Source: Macrobrachium rosenbergii
Taxonomy: Eukaryota; Arthropoda; Malacostraca; Decapoda; Palaemonidae
Assembly (NCBI RefSeq): GCF_040412425.1
Contig: NC_089749.1
Span: 36,624,570-36,688,569, forward strand
Length of the DNA: 64,000 nucleotides
Direction: 5' to 3'
A model generated the notes under the pieces. The model was given only the letters and a program-made list of their open reading frames with translations. It searched no databases and was not told the DNA's origin. Shown here piece by piece: positions 50,090-60,761 of this stretch; position 1 is the stretch's first letter, and the number at the start of each line of letters is the position of its first letter. A program made the translations under genes and the position numbers.

Positions 50090-51272
50090 ATGGCCTCCAC
50101 TTCTCGTCAAGTATCTTTGGAAGAAATTTATGACATTTTATTTGGATCTGATTCAGAATTTGGATCTGATACTGACAATCCTATGCCAAATGATGATCAT
50201 TATGATGATACCACTGATGAAGATGATAAGGATGAAGATGTCACAGCAACATGCTCATCAACCACAGCTGATGTAACAAATTCATTGTATTGGAATAAAA
50301 TTAATTATAATAATAGTCCCACTAAATTAGGTAATGTTTTTAATTACACAGCCTCTCATAAGGTAATTAATTTTGAAAACTTAAATCTGTATGAGTGTTT
50401 CACAAGATTTTTTCAAGAAAAAATTTATGAACATGTTGCAAAAGAAACTAATAAGTATTTTAAATCAATGACAGTTACAAAACAACCTTTGCCAAAATGA
50501 TCAAAATACCACCTGTGGTCAGATGTAACTGCTGATGATATAAAAGCTGTTGTTGTTATTGAAATAGCAATGGGTATACTTCATAAACCCACAAGTGAGA
50601 GTTACTTTAGAGAAAGTAGGTTTTTATTCGATACTCCTGGATTCAGATGAGCGTTTTCAAGGGGGCTATTACCTTTATTAAAGTAGTTTAACCAGACCAC
50701 TGAACTGACTATCAGCTCTCATAGGGCTGGCCTGAAGGATTTGGATGAAATGACAGGTCTAGGAAATATAGTTGCTTAGATCAGCTATTCATTTTAATGA
50801 AAATGATCAGAAAGATGGAAATGATAGGCTTTCTAAGAATAGGCCAGTATTAGATATGGTACAAGATTTATATGGGAAGTACTATGTTAGCAATAAAGAA
50901 ATCAGTATTGATGAAAGAATTATAAAATCTAAAGGTAGGCTATTTTTCAAACAATATTTACCATCAAAGCCTTCAACTAAATGGGGAATAAAGATATGGT
51001 CAATGACAGATGCACACACTGGTTACCTCCTTAAATTTAATATACTGCATATTTTCGTGTATAATACGACCTTTAGATAAGACGAGGTAAAAACTTACAA
51101 CAAATTATCATGAATTTATCTCGTATCTGTAGTATAAGACGAGTGCTAAATTACAAAACCATATGTGTATAGGCTAGCAATTGCAACAACAGGTATCTTA
51201 TGGAATGTTGGTTATGTAAAGATGTTATTACAAATGCCATTTTACTTACCGAATCCTTAGAAATTTAAAATA

Positions 51273-52441
51273 CTGTATATACTCGCATATCATGAGACTT
51301 TTGAAGACCTACTTTTGAAGCTAATTTTAAGGGGGTCGCATCATACACAAAATATAAAATTAGTGTGTAATATTCATATATTAGCATCATACTATAAAAT
51401 ACAAACATAACAAATATACATCTTTTCCATGGATCTTTTAACAAGTTATGCTTCACTTCACCATACCCAGTAATACTGCATGTATTCCCATATTACTACT
51501 TGTATTATAAAATACAAACGTGACGATCATGGATCTTTTAACAAGTTACAGTATGCTTTACTTCACTGTATCCTGTAATATTGCATGTTTTGCATATTAC
51601 TAGTTGTATTATAAAATACAAACATAGCAATCATGCGCCATTCGCATTGTTTAGGTTTTCGTGAACATGGACAACGATACCTTCCATGAATTTTTGTTTC
51701 GGCATCAATTCAATTTCCATTTAAAGATAACCATGAGGTAAGCTTTCGTCCTGTTTGCCAAACACGTTAAAACAACAGTAAAATGTGTTCTTTCATGCCC
51801 AGTAGTTTTGATTGAAATACTTTTCTCTCCAACCTTACTTACAGTCGAGTTTGATGGCATATCAGAGTTTATGAGTTTCATCCAAGTTGGCAATGCATGA
51901 TAATTTATAGTCATTAGCGCTTGAACATTGTTTGTTTCTCAGCTTCAGCTACAACTTGCAGCTTAAATTTAGCAGTTTGTTTTCTTGCGATCTTTTCTCC
52001 ATAGCAAATAAGGGTATAATGTAAAATATATATCAGTCCTATTCTACTTAACGTCATTTGTAACATAACTACAGTAATTGTTTACTATCATATGCTGGTT
52101 GAAATGCAAGAAAAACAGCTGTTATCTGACTTGCTTGTTCATAGCCACGACCTAGCAAAACACTTGTTTCTCGTTCGGTTGTTTATGGCTGTACTCATTT
52201 ACTCAACGAGTATAACGTAACTAACAATACTTTTATCATTCGTTTTTTCTTTTTTTTTAACTTATTTACCTAGATGATGGGATAAAGAGATGGAGGTTAG
52301 TCCGCAGTAATCTGGTCTCTGAAAAATGGAACTCGCATGATACACGAGATATGTGATAAAATCATTTTTTATGGGTGAATATTTGGGGGTCACATAATGC
52401 GCGATATCGCATGTTACCGAGTATATACAGTAAACGAAATG
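51273..52441 (-). mobile_element. Internally deleted pogo-like element, copy 3 (minus strand)
   Basis: Ends CTGTATATACTCGCATATCA (left) and reverse complement CTGTATATACTCGGTAACAT (right), with TA on both sides. Minus-strand transposase text: KLQVVAEAEKQTMF-like core near 51970, then MTINYHALPTWMKL, DMPSNSTVSKVGEKSISIKT and GHERTHFTVVLTCLANRT (51914-51705). Same deletion structure as copy 2. This is the best preserved of the DDE-domain starts. Confidence 0.75.
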
Positions 52442-52689
52442 ACAAAGTCGATTCTATATCATGTTTTTCCTGCACACGTCGCCTAAAAGGGGAAACCATT
52501 GTTTTGTTTATGTTTCATTGCCAATCATAAGCAACCCCTAACAACAATACGATAAAGTATGATAATTATTGTACATAATTATCGTTCGTATGACTGAATT
52601 GTTCTAAACAGTTACAAACAGCCTGAATTTTTAGTGAAAAATTAATATTATGTTATCCTAAATATTATGGCTACCGTACTTACACTTAG

Positions 52690-55600
52690 TGGAGCGGGAT
52701 AATGGGAAAACGGTGCAAATGGTGATACAAGCAACAGATTAGGCATGAGAACTCTTATTACCCCATAAATGAAAATCAACCTCCAGCCACCTCAATATTT
52801 GGCTATTTCCAAGATGGCTGACACTTTTCCAAAATAGCTGCAAATTTGCTGTATATTTCAAATATTTTCATTTCATAAGCCTATAAAAGTTGCATACTGT
52901 CCATATAATGATCGAGAATTCTTACTGTCATGAAGAGATAAAGTGAACCCATCTTTCCAGTATGGCCACCACACGAACATCATATTTCCAAAATGGCTAC
53001 CAAAGATAAAAAGGTATGTATCTCCTGAGAGAAACCAATATGTTTTGTGTATCAATTAGTTTTAGCAAGTGCAGCTAAGTCCAGATTTGTAGCACTTGCA
53101 CCTGCCATGGCATTCCTTTTTGCAGCCACACTGATTCAATTCTTGGCAAGATTTTGCTACTATTGGTAAATCTGTCCAACACAGAAACCAGGTGCCATCA
53201 ATCTGTTGCCATCCCCAGTGTCTTGGACTGGGCAAAACTGGATGACATACTAAAGACTGGCACCAAATGTGCCCTGCTTGAAAGGCAGCTCTCTTGCAAT
53301 GCTCTCTTAAGAGCAGCCCTTGTAGGGGGAATGCAATATTAAGCTCTTAGCTTTCTTGCAAAGAGATCAAGTCTAGCCTCATTTACATTTTTATACGAAC
53401 TGCTTCTGTCGTACATTAGCACCACGAACTCTTCAATAATTTGCAGGTCTTCATTTTCTACAGCTGCTGGTGCTGAACTTAATTTGGTGAAGGTGGGTGT
53501 GGCATGCTGAAACACAGTCCATGTTTGCCATGCAGACTTCTTCCATTCTCCATGAAAGGCAGACACCATGTCACACCCGCTAAATGCATGGAAAAGAAGG
53601 GCTGAGGTTTTTGGTCCCACGGCTGCTGCAATTTCACGGATGGGTATCCACCATGTCTTTTCTTCTACCAAATTTAATCCATAGTTTGTCCAAACCAGTT
53701 TTTTCTATGCTAGATACTGCTATGATGACAACGTTCAGTGTCTATACTACATATGATTGCACTTGAAATATCTTCATGTTTTGCAGCATATGCAGCATGC
53801 AAAAGGACTCTAGTATCTGGCTCTTCATGAATGCAACCTTGTAGGTCAGCAGTGTATTGTTCAGCTTTGCTACAAAGTGCAGCACCCCCTTTAGTGGCAA
53901 TTATGCATGATGTATCATCTGCTTGAGATAAAATGATTGTGTCTGCCAAATAAGTAAATAGTTAAGTTTTCTTGTACTTTTTCTGTACTTTGTTCCACTT
54001 TGGATGATTTGGGCCAAGTTTCTGTCCTCACCCTTTTCATCAGCGCTTGGATGATGAAACAGAGATATGCCTGTCCCATGGAAGGATGTTTGTGCAGTTG
54101 TGGCACTTGGATTATGGTCCAGATTGTCAACAGCACAAGTTGTAAAGCGCCCTTTTCTTAGTGTAGTGGGACAAACTACTTCTTCCTCCACAGCCCTTGT
54201 TATAACTGCTTCTCCTAACCCTTTAGTCAATTCCAGAACCTTATCATAGCTGATGCTGATTCCACGGTGATGGAATGTATCAATTAATTGATGCTTCCTG
54301 GTTTTTGCAAAGACCAGGAGACCAATATATATTGGAAACAGAGGTTCTCTTGACTTGGAATGTCTGGAGAATGTTGAAGATGCTGGATTCTTTCGACAGT
54401 TGAAGTGCAAAAGTTGTGCTAAAGCTAGATCAGTAGATGATGTTCCATATTTAAGTTGGGATTTTATATCGTCACCATTTTGTAGCACACTTACAAATTC
54501 CAACAAACTTGGTGGCACAGATTCTCTTCTAGTGTCTGCTGTTAAGGTTCCATCAAATTCTATCTCAGGTTCAAGCATCTGTTTCCTCAATATCTTAGCT
54601 GCTTTGGCCACGATTAGTGCATCATTGCAGTCACATGCTGTGGCTATGGCTTCTCCCATTTTCCTTTTGTTGGCAAACCAAATTTCTCTTCCCTTTTTAA
54701 AGTCCTCCAGTTCTGGGATGCGGGTAAGTATCTGTTCTTTCAACAGTGTTCGGTGCACAAAGGAAGCATCAACATTTAGCTGTTCCGGTCTTTGTTTGTA
54801 CAAATCATAAAGTTCTACCACTGTAAAATAGCAGCACCCATCTGTAGTCAACTGCTTATCTCTTATGTACATCTCAGTCTCAGCAAAAGCATGGGCACAT
54901 GCCTTTTGTCTGTACTGTACATATCTCCAATTTTCTGGGAATTTAGCCAGGCCCTTTCCCTGTTGTACACACCTGTCAGACAAGATGGGTGATACATATG
55001 GTCCTGAGAAACAATATCTCCAGCACTAAGCTTGGCCAAAAGCTTCTCATCTAGTAGGTTGGTGGCACATTGTTGCAGCTTTTCATGTAAAGGCAATGTC
55101 ATGGCCAATCGTAAATCCTTGATTGGTGCTGGTTGGTCACAAATAAAGCATATTCCTTCTTTCTCAGTCTTAGATTCTTCTGCATCTTCTTCATCTGCCT
55201 TCTGGCTACTACGTGTGAATTTTGCTGATGGGCATCATCATCATCTTTCGTCTTACACAATGACTTCCTTTTCCTTTCTAGTTTTGTTGTTTTGAACTTC
55301 AGGACACATGATTCATGATATGTTGCTTTGTTATTTTCAAAGGTCTCCAGAATTCCATCACCTTCATCAAGCCTTTTGGGATGAAATGGTATAGGCATTG
55401 CATTTAACTTATAGAATTCAGGAATGTTTGCAGCAAGGGTAACATAGCCAGCACCAGATGCATCAACTAGTCTTTCACGTGTGTCCTCTTGGCACAAGGA
55501 ACAAAGCTTCCAATTAGTCATACTATCTCCCTTCAGGAAAGATGTTGACTTCCAAGACTGTCTTGCCATTGCTTTTGTTCTACAGGCTGAGGGTTTATCC

Positions 55601-56458
55601 TTTTACCACCTAAATAAAATATATGCACTTTCAGATATGGGATACAACTAGGCTCAGATATGTCATAATCCTACCCCTAGCCCGATCATTCATCCAATGC
55701 TATTTATTTCCCATGTGATCTGTACACTATCTAGAAGACTAAAGCCCAATCTTCCTTGGCTCGGCTCTCCCACGCTGGCACATCCTGTCAATTCAGGTGC
55801 AGCTGTTTAACTTTGAAGTGGGGCTAGCTAAACAGCATTTGGGAAACTAAAAACAAATCTCTGCCATTAGCTAGCACTGAACCCCATGCTGAGTTTCACA
55901 GCTTTAGTGTCAACCAGTATGCCTGGTAGTACACTGACACTACACTATTACACTTTTACATTAATCTTAATACCCATTTTTTCTATATGAGGATCAAAAT
56001 TAATTAAATGGGGATTGATTTCTAATCTACAAAAAATGAACTGATCAGGCTGAAATTACCCCAAATCCATGTATTACCCAACCTTCAGCCTCATATATGA
56101 GCTAAGTACCAATTTTTGGCATTTTGGCAGACATTTTTTATATAGTGACAGCCATCTTGGATATTTCTATGCAGAGAAATTATGTATCTAGATATATAAA
56201 GGCTTGTTTTTAATATTTTTTAATATAAACTGGGAGTGACTTAGGGATTTGAATGTGATTAATCAAATACCAATACAGTATTCAAATATCCACAGGACAC
56301 CATTTTGAAAACCTGTCAGCCATCTTGGAAAATGGCAAAATTTTGTGTGGCCAGAGGCTGATAATGAGACCATGGGACAAGAAGAATAGTCGAGCCAAGT
56401 TTCATGCTTGTATCATCATTTGCAATTTTCCCCTATTTTTTTGTAGTTACCTGCTCCA
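52690..56458 (-). mobile_element. Inverted-repeat transposon Z encoding an uncharacterised protein family
   Basis: 3769 bp. Left end TGGAGCGGGATAATGGGAAAA, then GTGCAAATGGTGATACAAGC. Right end reverse complement TGGAGCAGGTAACTAC.., then TTGCAAATGATGATACAAGC. Further in, both ends share TTTCCAAGATGGCTGACA (left near 52812, right near 56310), so similarity extends about 150 bp. Flanks are TTAG (52686-52689) and TTAA (56459-56462), compatible with a TTAA target duplication with one change. The only coding content is the minus-strand pseudogene at 53062-55569. This is a dead copy sitting inside element Y. I cannot name the superfamily. Confidence 0.7.
53062..55569 (-). pseudogene. Uncharacterised transposon protein with PIN/XPG-like motifs and Cys-rich tail
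   Basis: Read right to left. The N-terminus (55569-55099) has WKLCSLCQED, GAGYVTLAANIPEFYKLNAM and a second Cys/His region YHESCVLKFKTTKLERKRK. A frameshift near 55165 leads to ICFICDQPAPIKDLR and KLSAGDIVSQDHMYHPSCLT. A 360-codon ORF (54983-53901) includes REPLFPIYIGLLVFAKTRKH, GISISYDKVLELTKGLGEA and CAVDNLDHNPSATTAQTSFH. A deletion then removes an expected middle region. The rest gives CIHEEPDTRVLLHAAYAAKH, a frameshifted DTDVV block (near 53740), LLFHAFSGCDMVSAFHG, LMYDRSSSYKNVNEARLDLF, and a tail ending CGCKKECHGRCKCYKSGL.CTC with a stop near 53062. I recognise the architecture from large uncharacterised metazoan proteins; function unknown. Confidence 0.7.
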
Positions 56459-58038
56459 TTAAATACATTACCGAAAGATAAAGGTTGCTATGAGCGCAAC
56501 AATAACTCAATATTTACATTTTGTCAGCTGGCTGGCCTTGCATAGATCAAAGTTGATATCATTGATATGGAATTACTCCTTGAATAGGCTATTTTTATGA
56601 AGATATGCCAATAATATATTAAGGTAAAATGGTTTTATTACCTTTAATATCAATTTATTTCATAATGTGAACCTTTTCATGTATGTTGGTGGTTATCGCA
56701 CCGAGGCCAAGGCTAGCCTACCGATAAACATCACTTAGAATTAAAGGTTTGATTTTTAGAATGGTAGTATAAGACGACACCCAATTTTTAGGGGTGAAGT
56801 TTATGATTTAAAGGTCATCCCTATACACAGAAATATACAGTATATACTGGGAAGGACTCTGCATGTCAGCCATCAGAAGGGTTGGGCACTCATGTTGTTC
56901 TGTCTTTGTTAGGGGGTTATGAAAACAAAGGTCATATTATTTACATGGACAGTTTTTATAGCAGTGTGTCCCTTTATGACAAACTACTTCAGAAAAAACT
57001 TTAGCTTGTGGAACAGTTAGCATGAAAAGGAAGGGTCTACTAGCTGATATGAAACAATAAAAGTGAAAAAGGGAGCTTTGCCAGTAACATGAGTGAGAAA
57101 TAATGGTGAAATGCTTGCCTGTTCTTGGCAAGACACAACCAGGGTTAATTTGCTGTCTAGCTTTGGAATAGTAGGTACATATAAAGTGAAAATTCATTCA
57201 AAGACGGGTGACAAAGAAACTGACAAGCCCTGTGTTCATGTGGAATATAAGTACAATAGTATGTGGGGGGAGTTGATAAGTTTAATCAACTTTGCTCAAC
57301 ATATCCTTACAAAAGAAAGATCCAGAAATGGTAGCAACCCATTTGGCACGTTATTATAGTTATAATATTCAGAATCCCACTGCTAAGCTTCATCAAAAAA
57401 ATTCAGGGAAAAAATTATTAACACTTTGTTAGAAAGGTATAAGGGAGCAAAACTCAAAGAAGGGGTAGATATTCAAATCCTATGGAATCTACATTAACTG
57501 AAAGGTATTTTCCAGCACAGTATATTGACGAAAGCCACAAGTCCCCAAAGTACTGTATGTTTTGTCTTGCCAAGGAATTGCTTGAAGAAAGGTAAAGGAG
57601 AGTGTAAGAGAAAGCAAACAACCTATTTTTGTGAACAATGTATTGAAAAGTCACTTCTTTGTATCATTCCATGTTTTGAGACATATCATAACCTATAAAG
57701 TGCACAAAAAGTGTTGCCAGTGTGGAAAATAATGTGTGAGGCATTAACGAACTAGGTAAAGGATTGTCAGTGAAATTAATAGTCATCTAAGAAAATAAAT
57801 TTTTGTGATTTTTCTTAATTTTTACCCTTTTATCAAATAATTCAAGTCAGAAAATTATATATCCTAGCAAAAATAATGATATATCCTAGCAAAAATAATG
57901 CTAAAATCTAAAAATAGAATGGTTCTTGAACACACAAAAAATGGTTTCAATAAATCTTAAGCATTTTTAATTTTTTAGTAAAAATTTACACAATGCTGTG
58001 AAACGTACGTATTCGCTAATCCGCAGTGAAAGGGTTGA

Positions 58039-59224
58039 AGCACTGTGCTTGCAAATGACTTAAAGTTTTTGTTGGTTAGTCATTAGAGGTATACAAGATA
58101 CACTGATGGGCAGCAACACAACCTACAAATCCCTCAAAGATCACAGATCAATACACTTGTGATATAACCAATTATATGGCATTCCAATCTTATGGTAACT
58201 TCATATACATAAACTGGGCTTCCATGCAAAAAATATATACTGAGGAAAATGCAAAAATAATATCTGCAATATAATTATTTAACCATGCTCTCCATTTTAT
58301 ATTCATCAAAAGTTGCTAACTACAAAAAATAAATGAATGCAACTTCCTGAAGCCTCTTACTATCACTAATGGTTACTGATAATTAAGTCTAGGTAAGATT
58401 TTCTAATCACTAATAAGTAAACCTATGTCTTTATTTTTGACAGTTTTTTGTTAAATCCCTGAAGTTTCATATATGATAATCATCAAGTTATTAAAACCTT
58501 TTAAATTAGTTATGGTAAAATGCAATACAGTACTCCTAATTTCTTAATAAAAAAAATCCCCTCAAACTAATATAACATGCACATAAAATAATGCTTTAGG
58601 GACACTCGCCTCCACCAGTTAAGAGAAAACTAAATTTTTTGAAATTTTACAGACTAACACTACAATAAGCTTTTCATAATCTAAACTACTGTTCAACTGC
58701 TTTTTATATCTTTTATATGATCTTCAGTTAAGAGTGTTCAATTACCAACTCATCTACTGTAGATGTATACGCAGGTTTAGGGTAGTACAAATGATCCTTC
58801 ATTTTTCCAAATACATTAAACACCCTACGCATTCAACTACGTACCTAACAGAGAAACTATCTACTGCAATAAAAATACTAATCAGATTCACTTCCTGAAT
58901 ATTTAGGTACAGCAACATGGAATATTTGCAATATTTCCAACATCACCACATAGGTATCACATAACAGAAAAACCCACATAGCAACAATTCCATAGACAAA
59001 AGTGGATTGTTATTTCCTAAGCACTAACATCACCTACAATGAAACAATGCGAGAGAACAATTCAACTCTTTCATTATGATGAGTATATTTTCCATTGTAC
59101 AAACACCACCTAGTAATCACTCCACAAACTTTAACATCTCTCTTTAACAATAAAATTAATCTTTTCCAAAGTTTATTTGATGCATTAAAGCAAGAACTCA
59201 AACAAAGCCTTTTTATCTGAATAC
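58039..59224. other. Intronic, nothing recognised
   Basis: About 1.2 kb of AT-rich DNA directly downstream (minus strand) of the ArfGAP2/3 exon at 59225-59326. A search by eye for a nearer DRY-type terminal exon found none convincing. Confidence 0.4.
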
Positions 59225-59326
59225 CTGTAATGATGACATGACGTTGTTGGCAATACTACCCAGACGACCTGCTACCTTGGTCACTCCTTGTCGTACTGAT
59301 TCCCGAACCTCATCCAAGTCTGGAGC
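59225..59326 (-). CDS. ArfGAP2/3 exon, C-terminal amphipathic region
   Basis: Exon of 102 nt, phase 0 at both ends. Acceptor CTTCCCCTTCAG, donor CAG|GTATTC. It encodes 34 residues beginning APDLDEVRESVRQGVTKVAG and ending NNVMSSLQ. This matches the C-terminal stretch of ArfGAP2/3 proteins, of the type D....I..GV.SVAGK...LANGV..S.QDRY, an amphipathic region associated with membrane/coatomer-dependent Golgi targeting in this family. It follows the exon at 60073-60302 in matching phase. If the donor were not used, translation would add V-F-R and stop. Confidence 0.85.
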
Positions 59327-60072
59327 CTGAAGGGGAAGGATGGACTGGGATCATCCCCAAAAATAAAATATCTAGGAACTCTTAAGAACCTCCTAAATAA
59401 AGACCTAGGAAGATCATTCACTATGTTGTCATGAAGGCAAGCTGATCCAATCCTTTAAAGAACATAAGCTTAACAGGCTGAAGAAAGCATATATGAGGAC
59501 AGACAAAATTTCTATAAGCACAAAAATAAATGCCCATCAAAATTTTCACTAAAGTTTTAGAGTACAGAGTGATCCTTAGTATGGTGGTAAAATAACTCCT
59601 TTCCCATAAAATATATAAACATACTAAAACCTCATAAGGACAGTAAGCTACGAAGTACCCTGACAAAAACCATAAAGGGTTCAATTACATTATTTAATCA
59701 CAGATTGATACTGCACGCCAGTTCAGTCAAGCCTTCAGAGTACTTTCTGCTGGACATTTAGAACTATTAACTTATATTAGTGAATTAAAATTTAGTCAAA
59801 TAAACTTGCACTTACTACTCTTTTTGCTTCCTACTCTGGAGAACTAGAACAAACTGTACTTTACATAATGCCATGCAACATACAAGTAATGGGAATCCAA
59901 AGCTTGGTTTTAAAAAGACTGAGGCCTACAACAAAATTGGTATTCAAGATACTTAAACTAGACAAGAGAAAAATAATACTGACTCAGTGGGTCAACTGAC
60001 TTAACAGGCACAGGCAACAACCAATTTTCCAGGCATATAAATTGTGCCACAACTTTCAAGGTGCTCTCGTAC
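59327..60072 (-). other. ArfGAP2/3 intron (746 bp)
   Basis: GT-AG interval (GTACGAG ... CCCCTTCAG) between two coding exons. It contains only short random ORFs. Confidence 0.75.
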
Positions 60073-60302
60073 CTGTATGGATCCTCCACTGTAATTCTGC
60101 CTCTGTTGCTGTCCACCTCCAAATAAATCTGCTGAAGAGATGGATGAAGAACCTTCATACTTGGCAAGGGTAGAACGGATTTCAGCATCTGGATCTTTAT
60201 CTTGAAAGTACATATCTGAAGATATGCTTTTAGCATTTCCAAATTTCTGTTGAGCCATGTTTTCTTCTACTGGTGTGTACTTGTAATTTGCAGAGGCTGA
60301 TA
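60073..60302 (-). CDS. ArfGAP2/3 exon with Glo3-motif repeats
   Basis: 230 nt exon, acceptor TTTTTTTCAG, donor CAG|GTACGAG. After completing a split Val codon it reads [18 protein letters not shown], then [20 protein letters not shown] and [19 protein letters not shown]. The [13 protein letters not shown] and [10 protein letters not shown] blocks are the ISSxxxFG-type repeats of the Glo3 regulatory motif that defines ArfGAP2/3 proteins, which act with coatomer on COPI vesicles at the Golgi. A Gln/Arg-rich tail ends GGSIQ, phase 0, into the exon at 59225-59326. Confidence 0.92.
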
Positions 60303-60558
60303 CTGAAAAAAATTCAATATTACTGAAGATAAGCAACACTATTTTATATAATAAAATTTATTCCATGCAAACTCATGATTCAAGCTTTTCTAGCTGTAAG
60401 AGTTTTCCTTTCTCTTATTCCTTTATTATGCAAGTACTGTACTGTACTGCACACTGAATGCACATGCATTCATTCTTTGAATGTATATGAACACAAACTT
60501 TAAGCTTTATATAAATATATATTCCCCTTCATTCCCATAACTGAAATGGTACACCAAC
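60303..60558 (-). other. ArfGAP2/3 intron (256 bp)
   Basis: GT-AG interval (GTTGGTGTACC ... TTTTTTTCAG). The G before the donor and the TA after the acceptor make a Val codon. Confidence 0.75.
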
Positions 60559-60761
60559 CTTTACTGGAATTGGAGAGACTTCCAAGACTATTTGAAGAGC
60601 TAACACCAGATGAAGACTTGCTTGTGTTGTTATCTAATTCATTATCCCAAGATGAAGATGAAGTCATGGACGTTTTATTACTCAACAGGTCATCTATACC
60701 AGACCCCTTTCCACTACCAAACCCATAACTACCTCGATCTTCAAATGGACTGTCGCGATAT
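60559..60761 (-). CDS. ArfGAP2/3 exon, Ser-rich linker
   Basis: 203 nt exon. Acceptor GTTTTTACCAG, donor AAAG|GTTGGT. It encodes YRDSPFEDRGSYGFGSGKG, IDDLLSNKTSMTSSSS and a Ser/Asn-rich linker to SLSNSSK. It needs two bases from an upstream exon to complete the first codon. A low-complexity linker between the catalytic half and the Glo3 motif is usual for the family. Upstream exons, including the N-terminal ArfGAP zinc finger, were not found in 60762-64000 and must lie beyond the window. Confidence 0.8.

Larger units (their letters stand above)
51045..56840. mobile_element. TA-flanked inverted-repeat element Y inserted in piggyBac transposase
   Basis: Left end CTGCATATTTTCGTGTATA, then ..TACGACCTTTAGATAAGACG. 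Right end reverse complement CTGTATATTTCTGTGTATAG, then ..TGACCTTTAAATCATAAAC. TA lies on both sides (51043-51044 and 56841-56842). It splits the piggyBac reading frame at KFN|YTGK. Its ends resemble the CCATATATACTCG pogo-type termini. Its own DNA appears non-coding; it carries two later insertions (51273-52441 and 52690-56458). Confidence 0.65.
50090..57695 (+). pseudogene. piggyBac transposase, split by insertion 51045-56840
   Basis: The ATG at 50090 starts an acidic N-terminus (MASTSRQVSLEEIYDILFGS, then Asp/Glu-rich). The DDE_Tnp_1_7 region follows: LNLYECFTRFFQEKIYEHVA, ETNKYF (near 50440). After a stop at 50498-50500 and frame breaks, the block ISIDERIIKSKGRLFFKQYL (near 50900-50960) carries the first catalytic Asp region, then KWGIKIWSMTDAHTGYLL with the second. 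The reading stops at 51044. It resumes at 56843 with GGYENKGHIIYMDSFYSSVS, containing the third Asp, and later KYNSMWG..D. The Cys-rich C-terminal domain near 57560-57690 reads KYCMFCLAKELLEER and YFCEQCIEKSLLC. Multiple frameshifts make it dead. Confidence 0.85.
46816..58034 (+). mobile_element. piggyBac-type transposon expanded to 11.2 kb by nested insertions
   Basis: Left end CCCTTTCACTGCGGAGAATG after TTAA (46812-46815). Right end reverse complement CCCTTTCACTGCGGATTAGC before TTGA (58035-58038, one change from TTAA). Between them lie the two halves of a piggyBac transposase, in order and on the same strand (50090-51044 and 56843-57695). Two insertions account for most of the length: 47309-49757 (itself holding a mariner) and 51045-56840 (itself holding two further elements). 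Without them the element would be about 3 kb, a usual autonomous piggyBac size. Confidence 0.85.
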
